This document shows, piece by piece, positions 48,207 through 60,225 of a stretch of 64,000 nucleotides of DNA. The DNA is from Caulobacteraceae bacterium. Its GTDB lineage: Bacteria > Pseudomonadota > Alphaproteobacteria > Caulobacterales > Caulobacteraceae. Where the stretch lies: NCBI GenBank assembly GCA_019748055.1, contig JAIEQC010000009.1, positions 1 through 64,000 of the forward strand, written 5' to 3'. The notes beneath the pieces were generated by a model. That model did not search any database, was not told the origin of the DNA, and saw only the letters and a list, made by a program, of their open reading frames with translations. Numbering within the stretch: position 1 is the first letter of the stretch; each line of letters begins with the position of its first letter. A program made the position numbers and the translations under genes.

Positions 48207-49226
48207 TCAGTCCCAGGCGCCGATCTTTTCCGCTTCCTTGTGGCTGATCGGGTGACCCGCCGCCTTGTGGTCCTGCTCGGCCAGGAAGCGCACGGCCTCA
48301 AGCGCCGCCATGCAGCCCATGCCCGCCGCCGTCACCGCCTGACGATAGACGTCGTCGGTCACGTCCCCGGCGGCGTAGACGCCCTCGATCGCCGTCGACG
48401 TGGTGCCCGGCTTCACCGTCAGATAGCCGCCTGACTTGGTCTCCAGCTGGCCGGCGAACAGCTCCGACGACGGCGCGTGGCCGATGGCGACGAAGACGCC
48501 GTCGCACGGCACCTCGCGGGCCGATCCGTCGACCGTCGAGGACAGACGCACGCCCGTGACGTTCTTGGCCATGCCGTCCACCACGCCGACGATCTCGTCG
48601 ACCTTGTGGTTCCAGATCACCTGGACCTTGGGATGGGCGAACAGGCGGTCCTGCAGGATCTTCTCGGCGCGGAACTCGTCGCGGCGGTGCACGACCGTGA
48701 CCTTCTCGGCGAAGTTGGTGAGGAACAGCGCCTCCTCGACGGCGGTGTTGCCGCCGCCGACGACCACGACCTGCTTGCCGCGATAGAAGAAGCCGTCGCA
48801 GGTGGCGCAGGCCGAGACGCCGAAGCCCTGGAACTTCGCCTCGGAGTCCAGGCCCAGCCACTTGGCCTGGGCGCCGGTGGAGATGATCACCGTTTCCGCC
48901 AGCATCTCCTCGCCGCCGTCCAGCTTCAGGCGGAAGGGGCGCGAGGACAGGTCGGCGGACGTGACGATGTCGTGGATCACCTCTGTGCCCACGTGCTCGG
49001 CCTGCTTCTGCATCTGCTCCATCAGCCACGGGCCCTGGATGACGTCGGCGAAGCCGGGATAGTTCTCCACGTCGGTGGTGATGGTCAGCTGGCCACCCGG
49101 CTGGATGCCGGCGATCACCACAGGGTTCAGGCTGGCGCGCGCGGCATAAATGGCGGCGGTCCAGCCGGCGGGGCCGGAGCCGATGATGGCGCAGCGGACG
49201 GTGCGGGGGGTGCTCATGCGCGTCAT
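48207..49226 (-). CDS. trxB: Thioredoxin-disulfide reductase
   Basis: TrxB reduces thioredoxin with NADPH. The 339-residue protein has an FAD motif Ile-Ile-Gly-Ser-Gly-Pro-Ala-Gly (about 14-21), the redox pair Cys140-Ala-Thr-Cys143, an NADPH motif Gly-Gly-Gly-Asn-Thr-Ala (about 157-162) and the C-terminal Gly-Asp-Val-Thr-Asp. The start is either ATG 49226 or ATG 49217; neither has a strong ribosome-binding site. It converges with the receiver gene, leaving seven bases between them. Confidence 0.95.
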   Translation of the reverse strand: MTRMSTPRTVRCAIIGSGPAGWTAAIYAARASLNPVVIAGIQPGGQLTITTDVENYPGFADVIQGPWLMEQMQKQAEHVGTEVIHDIVTSADLSSRPFRLKLDGGEEMLAETVIISTGAQAKWLGLDSEAKFQGFGVSACATCDGFFYRGKQVVVVGGGNTAVEEALFLTNFAEKVTVVHRRDEFRAEKILQDRLFAHPKVQVIWNHKVDEIVGVVDGMAKNVTGVRLSSTVDGSAREVPCDGVFVAIGHAPSSELFAGQLETKSGGYLTVKPGTTSTAIEGVYAAGDVTDDVYRQAVTAAGMGCMAALEAVRFLAEQDHKAAGHPISHKEAEKIGAWD

Positions 49227-49286
49227 TTAAGGGCTGATTCCGTTTCGCGCGATGCTAGTCTGGGGAACCAAGTGACGGAGGCGGGG

Positions 49287-49589
49287 ATGGAAGGTCGCAG
49301 TTTCCTGGGCATCGGACTGGCGCTGGGTCTGTCCGTCGGCGTGGCCATCGGCATCGCCACGGACAATCTGGCCATCGGCATCGCCATTGGAGTGGCCCTT
49401 GGCGTCGCCTTCGGCGCGACGGCAGACGCCTCGAAGAAGCGGGATCGGTCGAAGGACGGCCGCGACGGAGGCGGAGATGGACCGGTGCCTTTCGTGGCCT
49501 CCGATACGGGCGGCAAGTCCAAGGCCGACACGAACTCCGACGGCGGCTGGGGCGACGGCGGGGGTGACGGCGGTGGCGGCGGGGACTAA
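49287..49589 (+). CDS. Small membrane protein with a glycine/aspartate-rich tail
   Basis: This 100-residue protein has two hydrophobic Gly/Ala/Ile segments (about 6-21 and 26-43, Ile-Ala-Ile-Gly-Val-Ala-Leu-Gly-Val-Ala) and then a charged tail that ends in Gly-Gly-Gly-Asp repeats. No family is recognisable to me. Start at ATG 49287 is supported by GGAGGCGGGG just upstream. It starts 60 bases from trxB in the other direction, and its end overlaps the convergent ELM1-family gene by four bases. Confidence 0.6.
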   Translation: MEGRSFLGIGLALGLSVGVAIGIATDNLAIGIAIGVALGVAFGATADASKKRDRSKDGRDGGGDGPVPFVASDTGGKSKADTNSDGGWGDGGGDGGGGGD

Positions 49590-50575
49590 CCCAGCCGCTT
49601 CAGCACTTCCCGCGCCGCCCGTTCGGTCTCGTTCAGCGGCGGATAGGTCCAGGTCTCCAGCGTTCCGTCGAACGGCCGCGTCGCGCCGTGCGCGCGGAGG
49701 GTCTCATGCAGCCGCGCGAACTTCGGCGCGGGCTTCAGGGGGACCATCGGCAGGACGTGCACCGGCTTGCTGGTCGAGGCCGCCTCGGCCGCCATGTTGG
49801 CGCTGTCTTCGGTGACCAGCACATGGTCGGCCGCGTGCAGGAAAGCGAAATAGGGGTTGGTCCCCTTGCCGTCCCAGATCATGCCGGGCACGGAGGTCAG
49901 CCGATCGCGCAGCACGCGCCTCGCCGCGTCCGGCGTCCGGCGCGAGAAGGTGACCAGGGCCGACCCGCCCGCCGCGCTCACCGCCGCGACGATGCGGTCG
50001 CCCAGCGTCGCGGCGTGATCTTCCGGCAGGTCGAAGGCCGCAGACCGGCCACCGATCAGCACAGCCACCTGCGGGTGGGGCAGGGGCGTCAGGACTTCCA
50101 CGAAGGACCCGGCGCCCGCTTCCAGCGCGGCCCGCGACACGCGGTGGGGTGAACCGATGATCGACAGGACGTTCGGGCCAGTCAGCCCATCATGTTCCGG
50201 CGCAACCACGAGGTCATAGGCGCCTGTCCGCCAGCGCGGATCCTGGGTTTGCACCACGAACGCCCGACCGCCGGACCAGCGCTTCGCCGCGGCCGACAGC
50301 GGCAGCGTCGCGCGCCCGGCGCCGATCCAGACGTCAGGCCACCGCGCGCCCGACGCCGGTCGTGCCGCGTCGGAAGTGGGGTCCAGCATCCAGGGAGACT
50401 TCAGCGCCGACGGCAGACGGTCGAACGCGGACCGCCACTTGACGCGCTTTACGACGATCTCGGCGGGCTTCAGGCGCGCCAGGGCCTCCGCCAGGCCCAA
50501 GGCCTGGTTCTCCATGCCGGCGCGGCCGTCCGAAACGGCCCAGATGAGGAGGGGCGTTGTGCGCCCTACTTCCAC
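49586..50575 (-). CDS. ELM1/DUF1022 family glycosyltransferase-like protein
   Basis: This 329-residue protein belongs to the family that includes plant mitochondrial fission factor ELM1 (Mito_fiss_Elm1). Visible motifs are [14 protein letters not shown] near the start, Gly-Gly-Arg-Ser-Ala-Ala-Phe, and the C-terminal [11 protein letters not shown]. Bacterial members resemble glycosyltransferase-B folds; the substrate is unknown. GTG 50575 overlaps the greA stop by ten bases, so it is expressed with greA. Confidence 0.85.
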   Translation of the reverse strand: MEVGRTTPLLIWAVSDGRAGMENQALGLAEALARLKPAEIVVKRVKWRSAFDRLPSALKSPWMLDPTSDAARPASGARWPDVWIGAGRATLPLSAAAKRWSGGRAFVVQTQDPRWRTGAYDLVVAPEHDGLTGPNVLSIIGSPHRVSRAALEAGAGSFVEVLTPLPHPQVAVLIGGRSAAFDLPEDHAATLGDRIVAAVSAAGGSALVTFSRRTPDAARRVLRDRLTSVPGMIWDGKGTNPYFAFLHAADHVLVTEDSANMAAEAASTSKPVHVLPMVPLKPAPKFARLHETLRAHGATRPFDGTLETWTYPPLNETERAAREVLKRLG

Positions 50576-51039
50576 TCGACCTTCAGGATCTCGTAGGCCT
50601 TAACCCCGCCGGGCGTGTTGACCTCGACGACGTCGCCGACCGCCTTGGAGATCATGGCCCGCGCGATGGGAGAGGCGACGGAGATCTTGCCCTTCTTCAC
50701 GTCGGCCTCGTGCTCGCCGACGATCTGATAGGTCGCCTCTTCCTCGGTGTCCTCGTCCACGACGGTCACAGTGGCGCCGAAGCGCACGACGTCGCCGCTC
50801 AGCTTGGAGACGTCGATCACCTGGGCGCGGCTGATCTTGTCCTCGATCTCGGCGATCTGACCCTCGATCCAGCCCTGGCGCTCCTTGGCGGCGTGGTATT
50901 CGGCGTTTTCCGACAGGTCGCCGTGAGCGCGCGCCTCGGAGATGGCCGCGATCACGCTGGGCCGCTCCACGGACTTCAATTGCTTCAGCTGATCGTCGAG
51001 GACGCGATAGCCCTCGGCCGTCATCGGCACTTTTTCCAT
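50566..51039 (-). CDS. greA: Transcription elongation factor GreA
   Basis: GreA rescues backtracked RNA polymerase by stimulating transcript cleavage. The 157-residue protein has an N-terminal coiled coil (about 8-75) with [14 protein letters not shown], where the acidic tip acts at the active site. The C-terminal FKBP-like domain follows (Ile-Val-Gly-Glu-His-Glu-Ala-Asp). It lies upstream of and overlaps the ELM1-family gene. Confidence 0.95.
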   Translation of the reverse strand: MEKVPMTAEGYRVLDDQLKQLKSVERPSVIAAISEARAHGDLSENAEYHAAKERQGWIEGQIAEIEDKISRAQVIDVSKLSGDVVRFGATVTVVDEDTEEEATYQIVGEHEADVKKGKISVASPIARAMISKAVGDVVEVNTPGGVKAYEILKVEWK

Positions 51040-51149
51040 AGGATGGTGAGTTTCTTTTCGGTCGCCCGACAGGAAGGCGTTGATTTCAGGAGAACGGTCG
51101 CCGGGCGCACGCGACCGGGGAGCAAGGTTAGGTCAGGAGCGTGGCGAAC

Positions 51150-51338
51150 TCAAGCCGCCCGGTCCAGCCGGCGACGGCGGACGTCGCGTATCAGGCTGCG
51201 CGTCACCCAGAAAGTCACCGCCAGCCCCGCCGTCATGAAGACCGCGGACACCAGCAGCACCCCGGCCGCCATGAAGGCCAGGCAGAAGGCGATGGCCGCG
51301 ACCAGCAACGCGAGAACTTGGGACTTGCTCAGGATCAT
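51150..51338 (-). CDS. Small two-segment membrane protein of unknown function
   Basis: This 62-residue protein has two membrane segments (about 8-24 and 27-46) and a basic C-terminal tail (Arg-Asp-Val-Arg-Arg-Arg-Arg). No family is recognisable. It lies 110 bases upstream of greA and 32 bases after the TPR lipoprotein gene, all on the minus strand, and could be a small stabilising or regulatory membrane protein. Confidence 0.5.
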   Translation of the reverse strand: MILSKSQVLALLVAAIAFCLAFMAAGVLLVSAVFMTAGLAVTFWVTRSLIRDVRRRRLDRAA

Positions 51339-51370
51339 GCGCCGTTAACGCCTGTGGCGCGTCCGGGTTC

Positions 51371-52000
51371 TCAGCTCCGAAGCCCCAGTTGCCGATTGAG
51401 GTTTCTGAGCCACGGTCGCAACGTCTGCGGCCCGGGGCGTGCGGCCAGCCGACGTTGAGCCTCCCGCGTGGTCGGATGGTCCGGGCCCAGGGCGGCCGCG
51501 CTGCGCAGCGTCGCCTCGACCAGTGCGGCGCGTGCTTCGTCGGGCCGGCCCGCGGCGAACAGGGCGTCCCCGAGGTCGGAAAGGCTGCTGACCGACTCCA
51601 CGTGGTTCGGGCCATAGGCGCCGCGCGCCAGCTCGTGCGCGGCCTTGGCGGCGCTCGCCGCCGCCTCGGGACGTCCCGCCTCCAGGTGCAGGCGAGCCAG
51701 TTGCAGCAGGCCGGCGCTCCTGAGCGCCTCCGACTGCACCGGCGCGTAAAGCGCTTCGTCCAGCGCGGTCGGGGCGACGGCCGGGCCCATGATCGCCCAG
51801 TCGAGCGTTCGGTGCAGCCGCAGCGGGCGGACCGCAGCCATTTTCGACGTCGCGGCCGCGCGCCTTGCCTGAGCCGCGGCCGCTTCTCGATGCGCGCCTG
51901 CGAGCGCCGTCGCGACCACGGCGCCGGGCGGGGTCGGCGCGCAGGCGGCGCTCATCAGGGTCGCGGCCAGAGTCAGGGGGGCGAGCGTCTTCCAGGACAT
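51371..52000 (-). CDS. TPR-containing lipoprotein
   Basis: This 209-residue protein has a lipoprotein signal ending in Ser-Ala-Ala-Cys (Cys near 20). The central part has paired helices with the tetratricopeptide spacing: Leu-Leu-Gln-Leu-Ala-Arg-Leu-His-Leu-Glu-Ala-Gly-Arg-Pro-Glu and a second copy Leu-Gly-Asp-Ala-Leu-Phe-Ala-Ala-Gly-Arg-Pro-Asp-Glu-Ala. TPR domains mediate protein contacts, so an envelope assembly role is plausible. The substrate or partner is unknown. Confidence 0.72.
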   Translation of the reverse strand: MSWKTLAPLTLAATLMSAACAPTPPGAVVATALAGAHREAAAAQARRAAATSKMAAVRPLRLHRTLDWAIMGPAVAPTALDEALYAPVQSEALRSAGLLQLARLHLEAGRPEAAASAAKAAHELARGAYGPNHVESVSSLSDLGDALFAAGRPDEARAALVEATLRSAAALGPDHPTTREAQRRLAARPGPQTLRPWLRNLNRQLGLRS

Positions 52001-52055
52001 GTGGCCAGACTAGAGCGCCGGACGCTCCGCCGACACTGACGACATCCGACGAGGC

Positions 52056-52718
52056 TCAGGCGTAGGCGTAGGGTCCGCCCCGCTCCAGCGCCCGCGCATA
52101 GGCCGGACGCGCATGGATGCGCTTCAGAAAATCCCTCACGCGCGGACGGCCGCCCATGTCGCCGCGGCTGGCCGCCGCTTCCAGCGGGAAGCTCATCATC
52201 ACGTCGGCGGCCGTGAACTGATCCCCGGCGAACCAGGCCGAGCGTCCCAGTTCCGCCTCCCAGAAGTCGGCGTGGGTCTTGATCTGCGGATCGACGAAGT
52301 TGCCCAGCACGGCGCTGGAGATCCCCTTGACCACAGGGCGGACCAGCCCCGGCGATCGGCGCGGCAGTTCACCGAAGATCAGCTTCAGCAGAAGCGGCGT
52401 CATCGCCGACCCCTCGGCATAGTGCATCCAGTAGGTGAAGCGGCGACGTTCCTCCGTCCCCGGCGGCGGGCGCAGGCCCGCCTGAGGGCGCAAGTCCACC
52501 AGATGCTCCACGATCGCGCCGGTCTCGGCGATCACGGCGTCGCCGTCCTGCAGGATGGGGGACTTGCCCAAAGGATGGATGGCGCGGAGTTCCGGCGGCG
52601 CCAGTTTGGTCACAGGGTCCCGGGCATAGCGGCGGACCTCATACTCCAGTCCCATCTCCTCCAGCAGCCACAGCACCCGCTGCGAGCGGGAATCCTCGAG
52701 GTGATGGACGATGAACAT
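52056..52718 (-). CDS. Glutathione S-transferase family protein
   Basis: This 220-residue protein has the GST thioredoxin-like N-terminal domain (Phe-Ile-Val-His-His-Leu-Glu-Asp-Ser-Arg-Ser-Gln-Arg-Val-Leu-Trp) with Ser10 as the likely glutathione-activating residue. Pro-Leu-Gly-Lys-Ser-Pro-Ile-Leu follows around residue 50, then an all-helical C-terminal domain. It is divergent from selD across a 98-base gap. The substrate cannot be predicted. Confidence 0.9.
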   Translation of the reverse strand: MFIVHHLEDSRSQRVLWLLEEMGLEYEVRRYARDPVTKLAPPELRAIHPLGKSPILQDGDAVIAETGAIVEHLVDLRPQAGLRPPPGTEERRRFTYWMHYAEGSAMTPLLLKLIFGELPRRSPGLVRPVVKGISSAVLGNFVDPQIKTHADFWEAELGRSAWFAGDQFTAADVMMSFPLEAAASRGDMGGRPRVRDFLKRIHARPAYARALERGGPYAYA

Positions 52719-52816
52719 GAGACGGTCTCCGATCGGTCGACGAAGCTGCGGGGTCGCGTCCGCTCTGTCCAGCCTGCCGCGTTGAGTTCGCCCCGGGTTT
52801 CGCCCAAACCGTCGTC

Positions 52817-53857
52817 ATGAGCGAACCGACCCAACCCCGTCTGACCTCCCTCGCCCATGGCGGCGGCTGCGGCTGCAAGATCGCGCCCGGTGTACTCGCG
52901 GACATGCTGAAGTCGATGCCGCAGGCCGCGCCCTTCGCGGACCTGATGGTCGGGAACGAGACCAGCGATGACGCGGCGGTCTGGCGCCTGAACGGCCAGC
53001 AGGCTCTGGTGGCGACGACCGACTTTTTCATGCCTGTGGTCGACGATCCCTTCGACTTCGGCCGCATCGCCGCGACCAACGCCCTGTCCGACGTCTATGC
53101 CATGGGCGGCACGCCGATCCTGGCGCTGGCGCTGGTGGGCATGCCGATCAATGTGCTGTCGGCGGACGTCATCGGCCGCATTCTGGCGGGCGGGGCGTCG
53201 GTGTGCGCGGCAGCCGGCATACCGGTGGCAGGCGGCCACTCGATCGACAGCGTGGAGCCGATCTACGGGCTGGTCGCGCTGGGCCTCGTGCATCCCGACA
53301 AGGTGCTGACCAACAAGGGCGCGCGGCCTGGCGACCTGCTCATCCTGACCAAGCCCCTGGGCGTCGGCGTGCTGTCCGCCGCCTTCAAACAGGGTCGGCT
53401 GGACGACGCCGGCTACGCCGCCCTGATCGACACCACGACCCGGCTGAACACGCTCGGGGCCAGGCTGACCGACCTGCCCGGCGTCCACGCCGTCACCGAC
53501 GTGACCGGCTTCGGCCTGCTGGGCCATGCGCTGGAGATGGCGCGCGGCGCGGGGGTGTCGATCACGCTCCACGCGGCCCCGCCGATCCTCCCCGACGTCG
53601 AGGCGCTGCTGGCGGACGGGGTCCGCACCGGCGCATCGGGCCGCAACTGGGCCGCCTACGGCCACGAAGTGCAGGGCTTGGACGAGGGCGCATGTCGCGA
53701 CCTGCTGACCGATCCCCAGACGTCGGGCGGCCTCTTGATCTCGGTGGCCGAGGAGCAGGCCGGCGCCCTGCTGGACCTCGCCCGCGACGACGGCTTTGAC
53801 CACGCCGCCGTCGTCGGCCGGGTCGAAGAGGGCACGGCCGGGGTCCGCGTCGCGTGA
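52817..53857 (+). CDS. selD: Selenide, water dikinase
   Basis: SelD makes selenophosphate from selenide and ATP. The 346-residue protein has the N-terminal glycine-rich Cys motif with catalytic Cys18 and Lys21 (Gly-Gly-Gly-Cys-Gly-Cys-Lys), here Cys and not selenocysteine. It also has Val-Gly-Asn-Glu-Thr-Ser-Asp-Asp-Ala-Ala-Val and Gly-Gly-His-Ser-Ile-Asp. Its stop overlaps the start of the tRNA 2-selenouridine synthase gene, so the product feeds tRNA modification. No selenoprotein machinery (selA, selB, selC) is visible in the window. Confidence 0.95.
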   Translation: MSEPTQPRLTSLAHGGGCGCKIAPGVLADMLKSMPQAAPFADLMVGNETSDDAAVWRLNGQQALVATTDFFMPVVDDPFDFGRIAATNALSDVYAMGGTPILALALVGMPINVLSADVIGRILAGGASVCAAAGIPVAGGHSIDSVEPIYGLVALGLVHPDKVLTNKGARPGDLLILTKPLGVGVLSAAFKQGRLDDAGYAALIDTTTRLNTLGARLTDLPGVHAVTDVTGFGLLGHALEMARGAGVSITLHAAPPILPDVEALLADGVRTGASGRNWAAYGHEVQGLDEGACRDLLTDPQTSGGLLISVAEEQAGALLDLARDDGFDHAAVVGRVEEGTAGVRVA

Positions 53858-54899
53858 TCCGCGCCACCGCCGACGTCTCGCCCGCGGCGCTGTCGGCATA
53901 CGACGCCGTCATCGACGTCCGCAGCCCGTCGGAGTTCGCCGAGGACCACCTGCCCGGCGCGATCAACCTTCCGGTGCTCGACGACGTCCAGCGCGCCGAG
54001 GTAGGCACGGAGTACGTGCAGGGCTCCAAGTTCCTGGCCCGCCGCCGGGGCGCCGCGCTGGTGGCGCGCAACATCGCCGCGCATCTGGAGGGAGCCCTGG
54101 CCGATCGCGGCGGCGGCTTCCGCCCGCTGGTCCACTGCTGGCGCGGCGGACAGCGTTCGCACGCCATGGCGACCGTCATGGATCAGGTCGGCTGGCACGT
54201 AACCCTGCTGGAGGGCGGCTATCGGACCTGGCGGCGCGCCGTGGTCGCCCGCCTCCACGAAGGCGACCTGGGCCTGAAGCTGACCCTCCTGGACGGGCCC
54301 ACCGGCTGCGGCAAGACGGCCCTTCTGGGCGAACTGGCCGCGCGCGGGCTTCAGACGCTGGATCTGGAGGGTCTGGCCAACCATCGCGGCAGCCTGTTCG
54401 GCGCCATGCCCGGCGGTCAGCCAAGCCAGAAGCTGTTCGAAAGCCGCCTGTTCGCCGCCGTGGAAGCGCTCGACCCCACTCGCCCGGTCGTCGTCGAGGC
54501 CGAGTCCAGCAAGATCGGCCGCTTGGTCCTGCCTCGGGCAATGTGGTCCGCCATGCAGACCGCGCCGGCCGTCGAGATCACGGCCCCCGTCGCCGCCCGC
54601 GCCGACTTCACCTGCGCGACCTATGCCGAGATCGCCTCGAACCCCGCCGCGCTCGACGCCGCCCTGTCCCGCCTGCCGCGCCACCTGTCCAAGGCCCTGA
54701 TCGCCGAGTGGCGCGAGATGGCCGCCGCCGGTCGCGTCCGCGACCTGGCCGAGGCCCTGATCCGCCAGCACTATGACCCGGCCTATGCGCGGTCGGGCGC
54801 CGTGCGGGGCCGCGCGGCGCTGAGCCGGCTCGATCTCGCCGACCTCACCGGGCCCAGCGTGGCGAAGGCCGCCGCCGGTCTCGCGCCCCTGATCGAGCC

Positions 54900-54915
<16 letters not shown>
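53854..54915 (+). CDS. mnmH: tRNA 2-selenouridine synthase
   Basis: MnmH (SelU) replaces sulfur by selenium at the wobble uridine of certain tRNAs. The 353-residue protein has an N-terminal rhodanese domain with catalytic Cys95 in [10 protein letters not shown] and a C-terminal P-loop domain with Gly-Pro-Thr-Gly-Cys-Gly-Lys-Thr at about 148-155. GTG 53854 overlaps the selD stop. The 3' end overlaps the convergent carB gene by 16 bases. Confidence 0.94.
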
Positions 54916-58205
<3,290 letters not shown>

Positions 58206-58218
58206 CTGAAGCCTCTCC

Positions 58219-58497
58219 TCAGTTCGTCACGACCGCACACTCCCAGCCGTCGTAGTCCAGCTGGAAGGCCGCGGCCCAGGATTGCATCATCGACGACACC
58301 GGCGCGAAGGAAGCCGAGTCCACTGCCATGGTCGTCTCAAGCACCAGCGACTCGGCGTCGCCGCTGGTGACGTAGCCGGCGCGGCGCGCGACCTCGTTCA
58401 GCTCCCCCAGCGCCTCGTCGTCGCCGTGGAAGAAGAACAGGGTGTGCCGCGGCGTCACGCCGGAATCGCCGTGCTCGGCCAGGGCGGCGCGCACCAT
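58219..58497 (-). CDS. rraB: Ribonuclease E inhibitor RraB family protein
   Basis: RraB-type proteins bind RNase E and modulate RNA decay. This 92-residue protein matches the family's C-terminal region: [11 protein letters not shown] then Leu-Glu-Thr-Thr-Met-Ala-Val and Tyr-Asp-Gly-Trp-Glu-Cys-Ala-Val at the end. The first usable start codon is ATG 58497, yet about 30 codons upstream in the same frame look coding (Ser-Val-Ser-His-Asp-Glu-Arg-Asp-Ala) and lack ATG, GTG or TTG. The N-terminus may be cut by mutation or start at a rarer codon. It lies 14 bases upstream of carB on the same strand. Confidence 0.75.
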   Translation of the reverse strand: MVRAALAEHGDSGVTPRHTLFFFHGDDEALGELNEVARRAGYVTSGDAESLVLETTMAVDSASFAPVSSMMQSWAAAFQLDYDGWECAVVTN

Positions 58498-58646
58498 GGC
58501 GTCTCTTTCGTCATGGCTGACGGACGGGTCGGACAGGGTCGTGGCCTCGCGCGCGGGCGCCGGCGGGCGCAGGGCGTCTGCGGCCGGGGCGGTTCGGGTT
58601 GTCGGTTAAGCGGCCCGTCTAAGGCCGAGGGGGCGACCCCGCAACC

Positions 58647-59348
58647 CTATTGATCCGCGATCGTCGCGATCCAGTCGGGCAGATCCGAGATCGACGCCAG
58701 CGAGACGTAGCGGGGATGCCCCTCCGGCGCCTCGGCCAGCTCGTGCGCCCAGGTGACGTGATAGGGGATGTGCACGGCCCAGGCGCCGGCCTGCACCGCA
58801 GGCAGGACGTCGGACTTCATGCTGTTTCCGGCCATCAGCGCCTCTTCCGCGCCCGTGCCGTGGCGGGCGAAGACCCGTTCATACGTGCGCCGGTCCTTCT
58901 CGGACACGATCTCCACCGCGCTGAACAGCTCGCCCAGGCCCGACGCCGCCAGCTTGCGCTCCTGATCCAGCAGGTCGCCCTTGGTGATCAGGACCAGCCG
59001 GTGGTTCTCTGACAGCCGCGCCAGCGCCTCGTCCACGCCGGGCAGGGTCTCGACCGGATGGGCGATCATCTCGCGCCCTGCCGCCAGGATCTCGCGCACC
59101 ACCGACGCCGGCGCTTCGCCATCGCACAGCTCCATGGCCGTCTCGATCATCGACAAGGTGAAGCCCTTGATGCCGTAGCCGTAGAGCCGGAGGTTCCGCC
59201 CCTCGACCTCGGCCAGCCGCGCCTCCACGTCAGCCCGCTCGCCGTGCGGCGCCAGCAGGTCCAGGAACCGCGCCTGCGTCAGACGAAAGATCGTCTCGTT
59301 GTGCCAGAGGGTGTCGTCGGCATCGAGGCCGATGGTCGTGATCGTCAT
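58647..59348 (-). CDS. HAD-family hydrolase
   Basis: This 233-residue protein has the HAD motif I (Leu-Asp-Ala-Asp-Asp-Thr-Leu-Trp, nucleophile Asp9 and acid Asp11), motif II (Leu-Ile-Thr-Lys-Gly-Asp), and motif IV (Met-Ala-Gly-Asn-Ser-Met-Lys-Ser-Asp-Val). It is probably a cytoplasmic phosphatase with a small helical cap. ATG 59348 begins just before motif I. It diverges from the SDR gene at 59428, leaving a 79-base shared promoter region. Confidence 0.88.
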   Translation of the reverse strand: MTITTIGLDADDTLWHNETIFRLTQARFLDLLAPHGERADVEARLAEVEGRNLRLYGYGIKGFTLSMIETAMELCDGEAPASVVREILAAGREMIAHPVETLPGVDEALARLSENHRLVLITKGDLLDQERKLAASGLGELFSAVEIVSEKDRRTYERVFARHGTGAEEALMAGNSMKSDVLPAVQAGAWAVHIPYHVTWAHELAEAPEGHPRYVSLASISDLPDWIATIADQ

Positions 59349-59427
59349 GCCCGCGCATTGGCCCCGGACGCGCGCCGGGTCAACGCGCCTCATTGCCGGG
59401 CGGACCGACGCGCGCGACGGTCCGTTC

Positions 59428-60114
59428 ATGCAGGAAGCGGCCGTCGTCATCGGAGCCTCGGGCGGGATCGGCGCCGCCGTGACCGAGCGCCTGCGCGCGT
59501 CCGGCCGCTTCGATGTGGTCCACGCCCTGTCGCGGTCGGGCGCGGGGCTGGATCTGGAGGACGAGGCCTCGATCGCCGCCGCCGCCGCGCGCGTGGCCGA
59601 GGGGCCGGCGCCGACCCTGATCTTCGTGGCCACCGGCGTTCTGCACGCGGGACATGACCCGGAGCGGACGTACAAGTCTCTGTCAGCCGAGCACCTGCTG
59701 CGCGACTATCGGATCAACGCCGTCGGCCCGGCGCTGGTGGCCCGACACTTCCTGCCCCTGTTGCCCCGCGATCGGCGTGCCGTCTTCGCCGCCCTGTCGG
59801 CGCGGGTCGGCTCGATCGGCGACAACCGTCTGGGCGGCTGGCACGCCTATCGGGCGTCGAAGGCGGCGCTGAACATGATCCTGCGCAACCTGGCCGTGGA
59901 ACTGGCCCGCACCCATCCTCAGGCGGTGGTGGCCGGGCTGCACCCCGGCACGGTCGAGACGCCTCTCAGCGACCCGTTCCGCAAGGGCGTGGCGCCGGAG
60001 AAGCTGTTCACGCCCGACTTCTCGGCCGACCGGCTGATTGGAGTTCTGGACGGGCTGACGCCTGCCGATTCCGGCGGCGTCTTCGCCTGGGACGGCGCCC
60101 GGATTCCGGAATGA
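59428..60114 (+). CDS. Short-chain dehydrogenase/reductase
   Basis: This 228-residue SDR has the cofactor motif Gly-Ala-Ser-Gly-Gly-Ile-Gly at 9-15 and the catalytic Tyr141-X3-Lys145 with the active-site Ser near 124. The Asn-Ala-Val-Gly motif (98-101) is also present. The protein is shorter than classical SDRs, close to the C-factor (CsgA)-like subgroup. Substrate unknown. A hairpin at 60123-60143 follows the stop. Confidence 0.88.
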   Translation: MQEAAVVIGASGGIGAAVTERLRASGRFDVVHALSRSGAGLDLEDEASIAAAAARVAEGPAPTLIFVATGVLHAGHDPERTYKSLSAEHLLRDYRINAVGPALVARHFLPLLPRDRRAVFAALSARVGSIGDNRLGGWHAYRASKAALNMILRNLAVELARTHPQAVVAGLHPGTVETPLSDPFRKGVAPEKLFTPDFSADRLIGVLDGLTPADSGGVFAWDGARIPE

Positions 60115-60122
60115 AGGGATCA

Positions 60123-60143
60123 CGGTGAACGCCGGATTCACCG
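60123..60143 (+). terminator. Candidate terminator after the SDR gene
   Basis: CGGTGAA (60123-60129) and TTCACCG (60137-60143) form a seven-bp stem with a seven-base loop, followed by GCTTTCT. The T-rich tail is weak, so it may also be an operator; the same half-site TTCACC/GGTGAA recurs at 60173-60185. Confidence 0.4.
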
Positions 60144-60172
60144 GCTTTCTCAGCGATCTGGTCAGGATTTGG

Positions 60173-60185
60173 GTTCACCGTGAAC
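60173..60185. promoter_or_regulatory. Palindrome upstream of the EAL-like gene
   Basis: GTTCAC-C-GTGAAC is a perfect palindrome 40 bases before the ATG at 60226. It shares half-sites with the hairpin at 60123-60143. It may be the operator of the following gene. Confidence 0.35.
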
Positions 60186-60225
60186 GGCGGGGGGATCCCA
60201 TTCGGCCGGCCAAAGGAGGGCGGTC

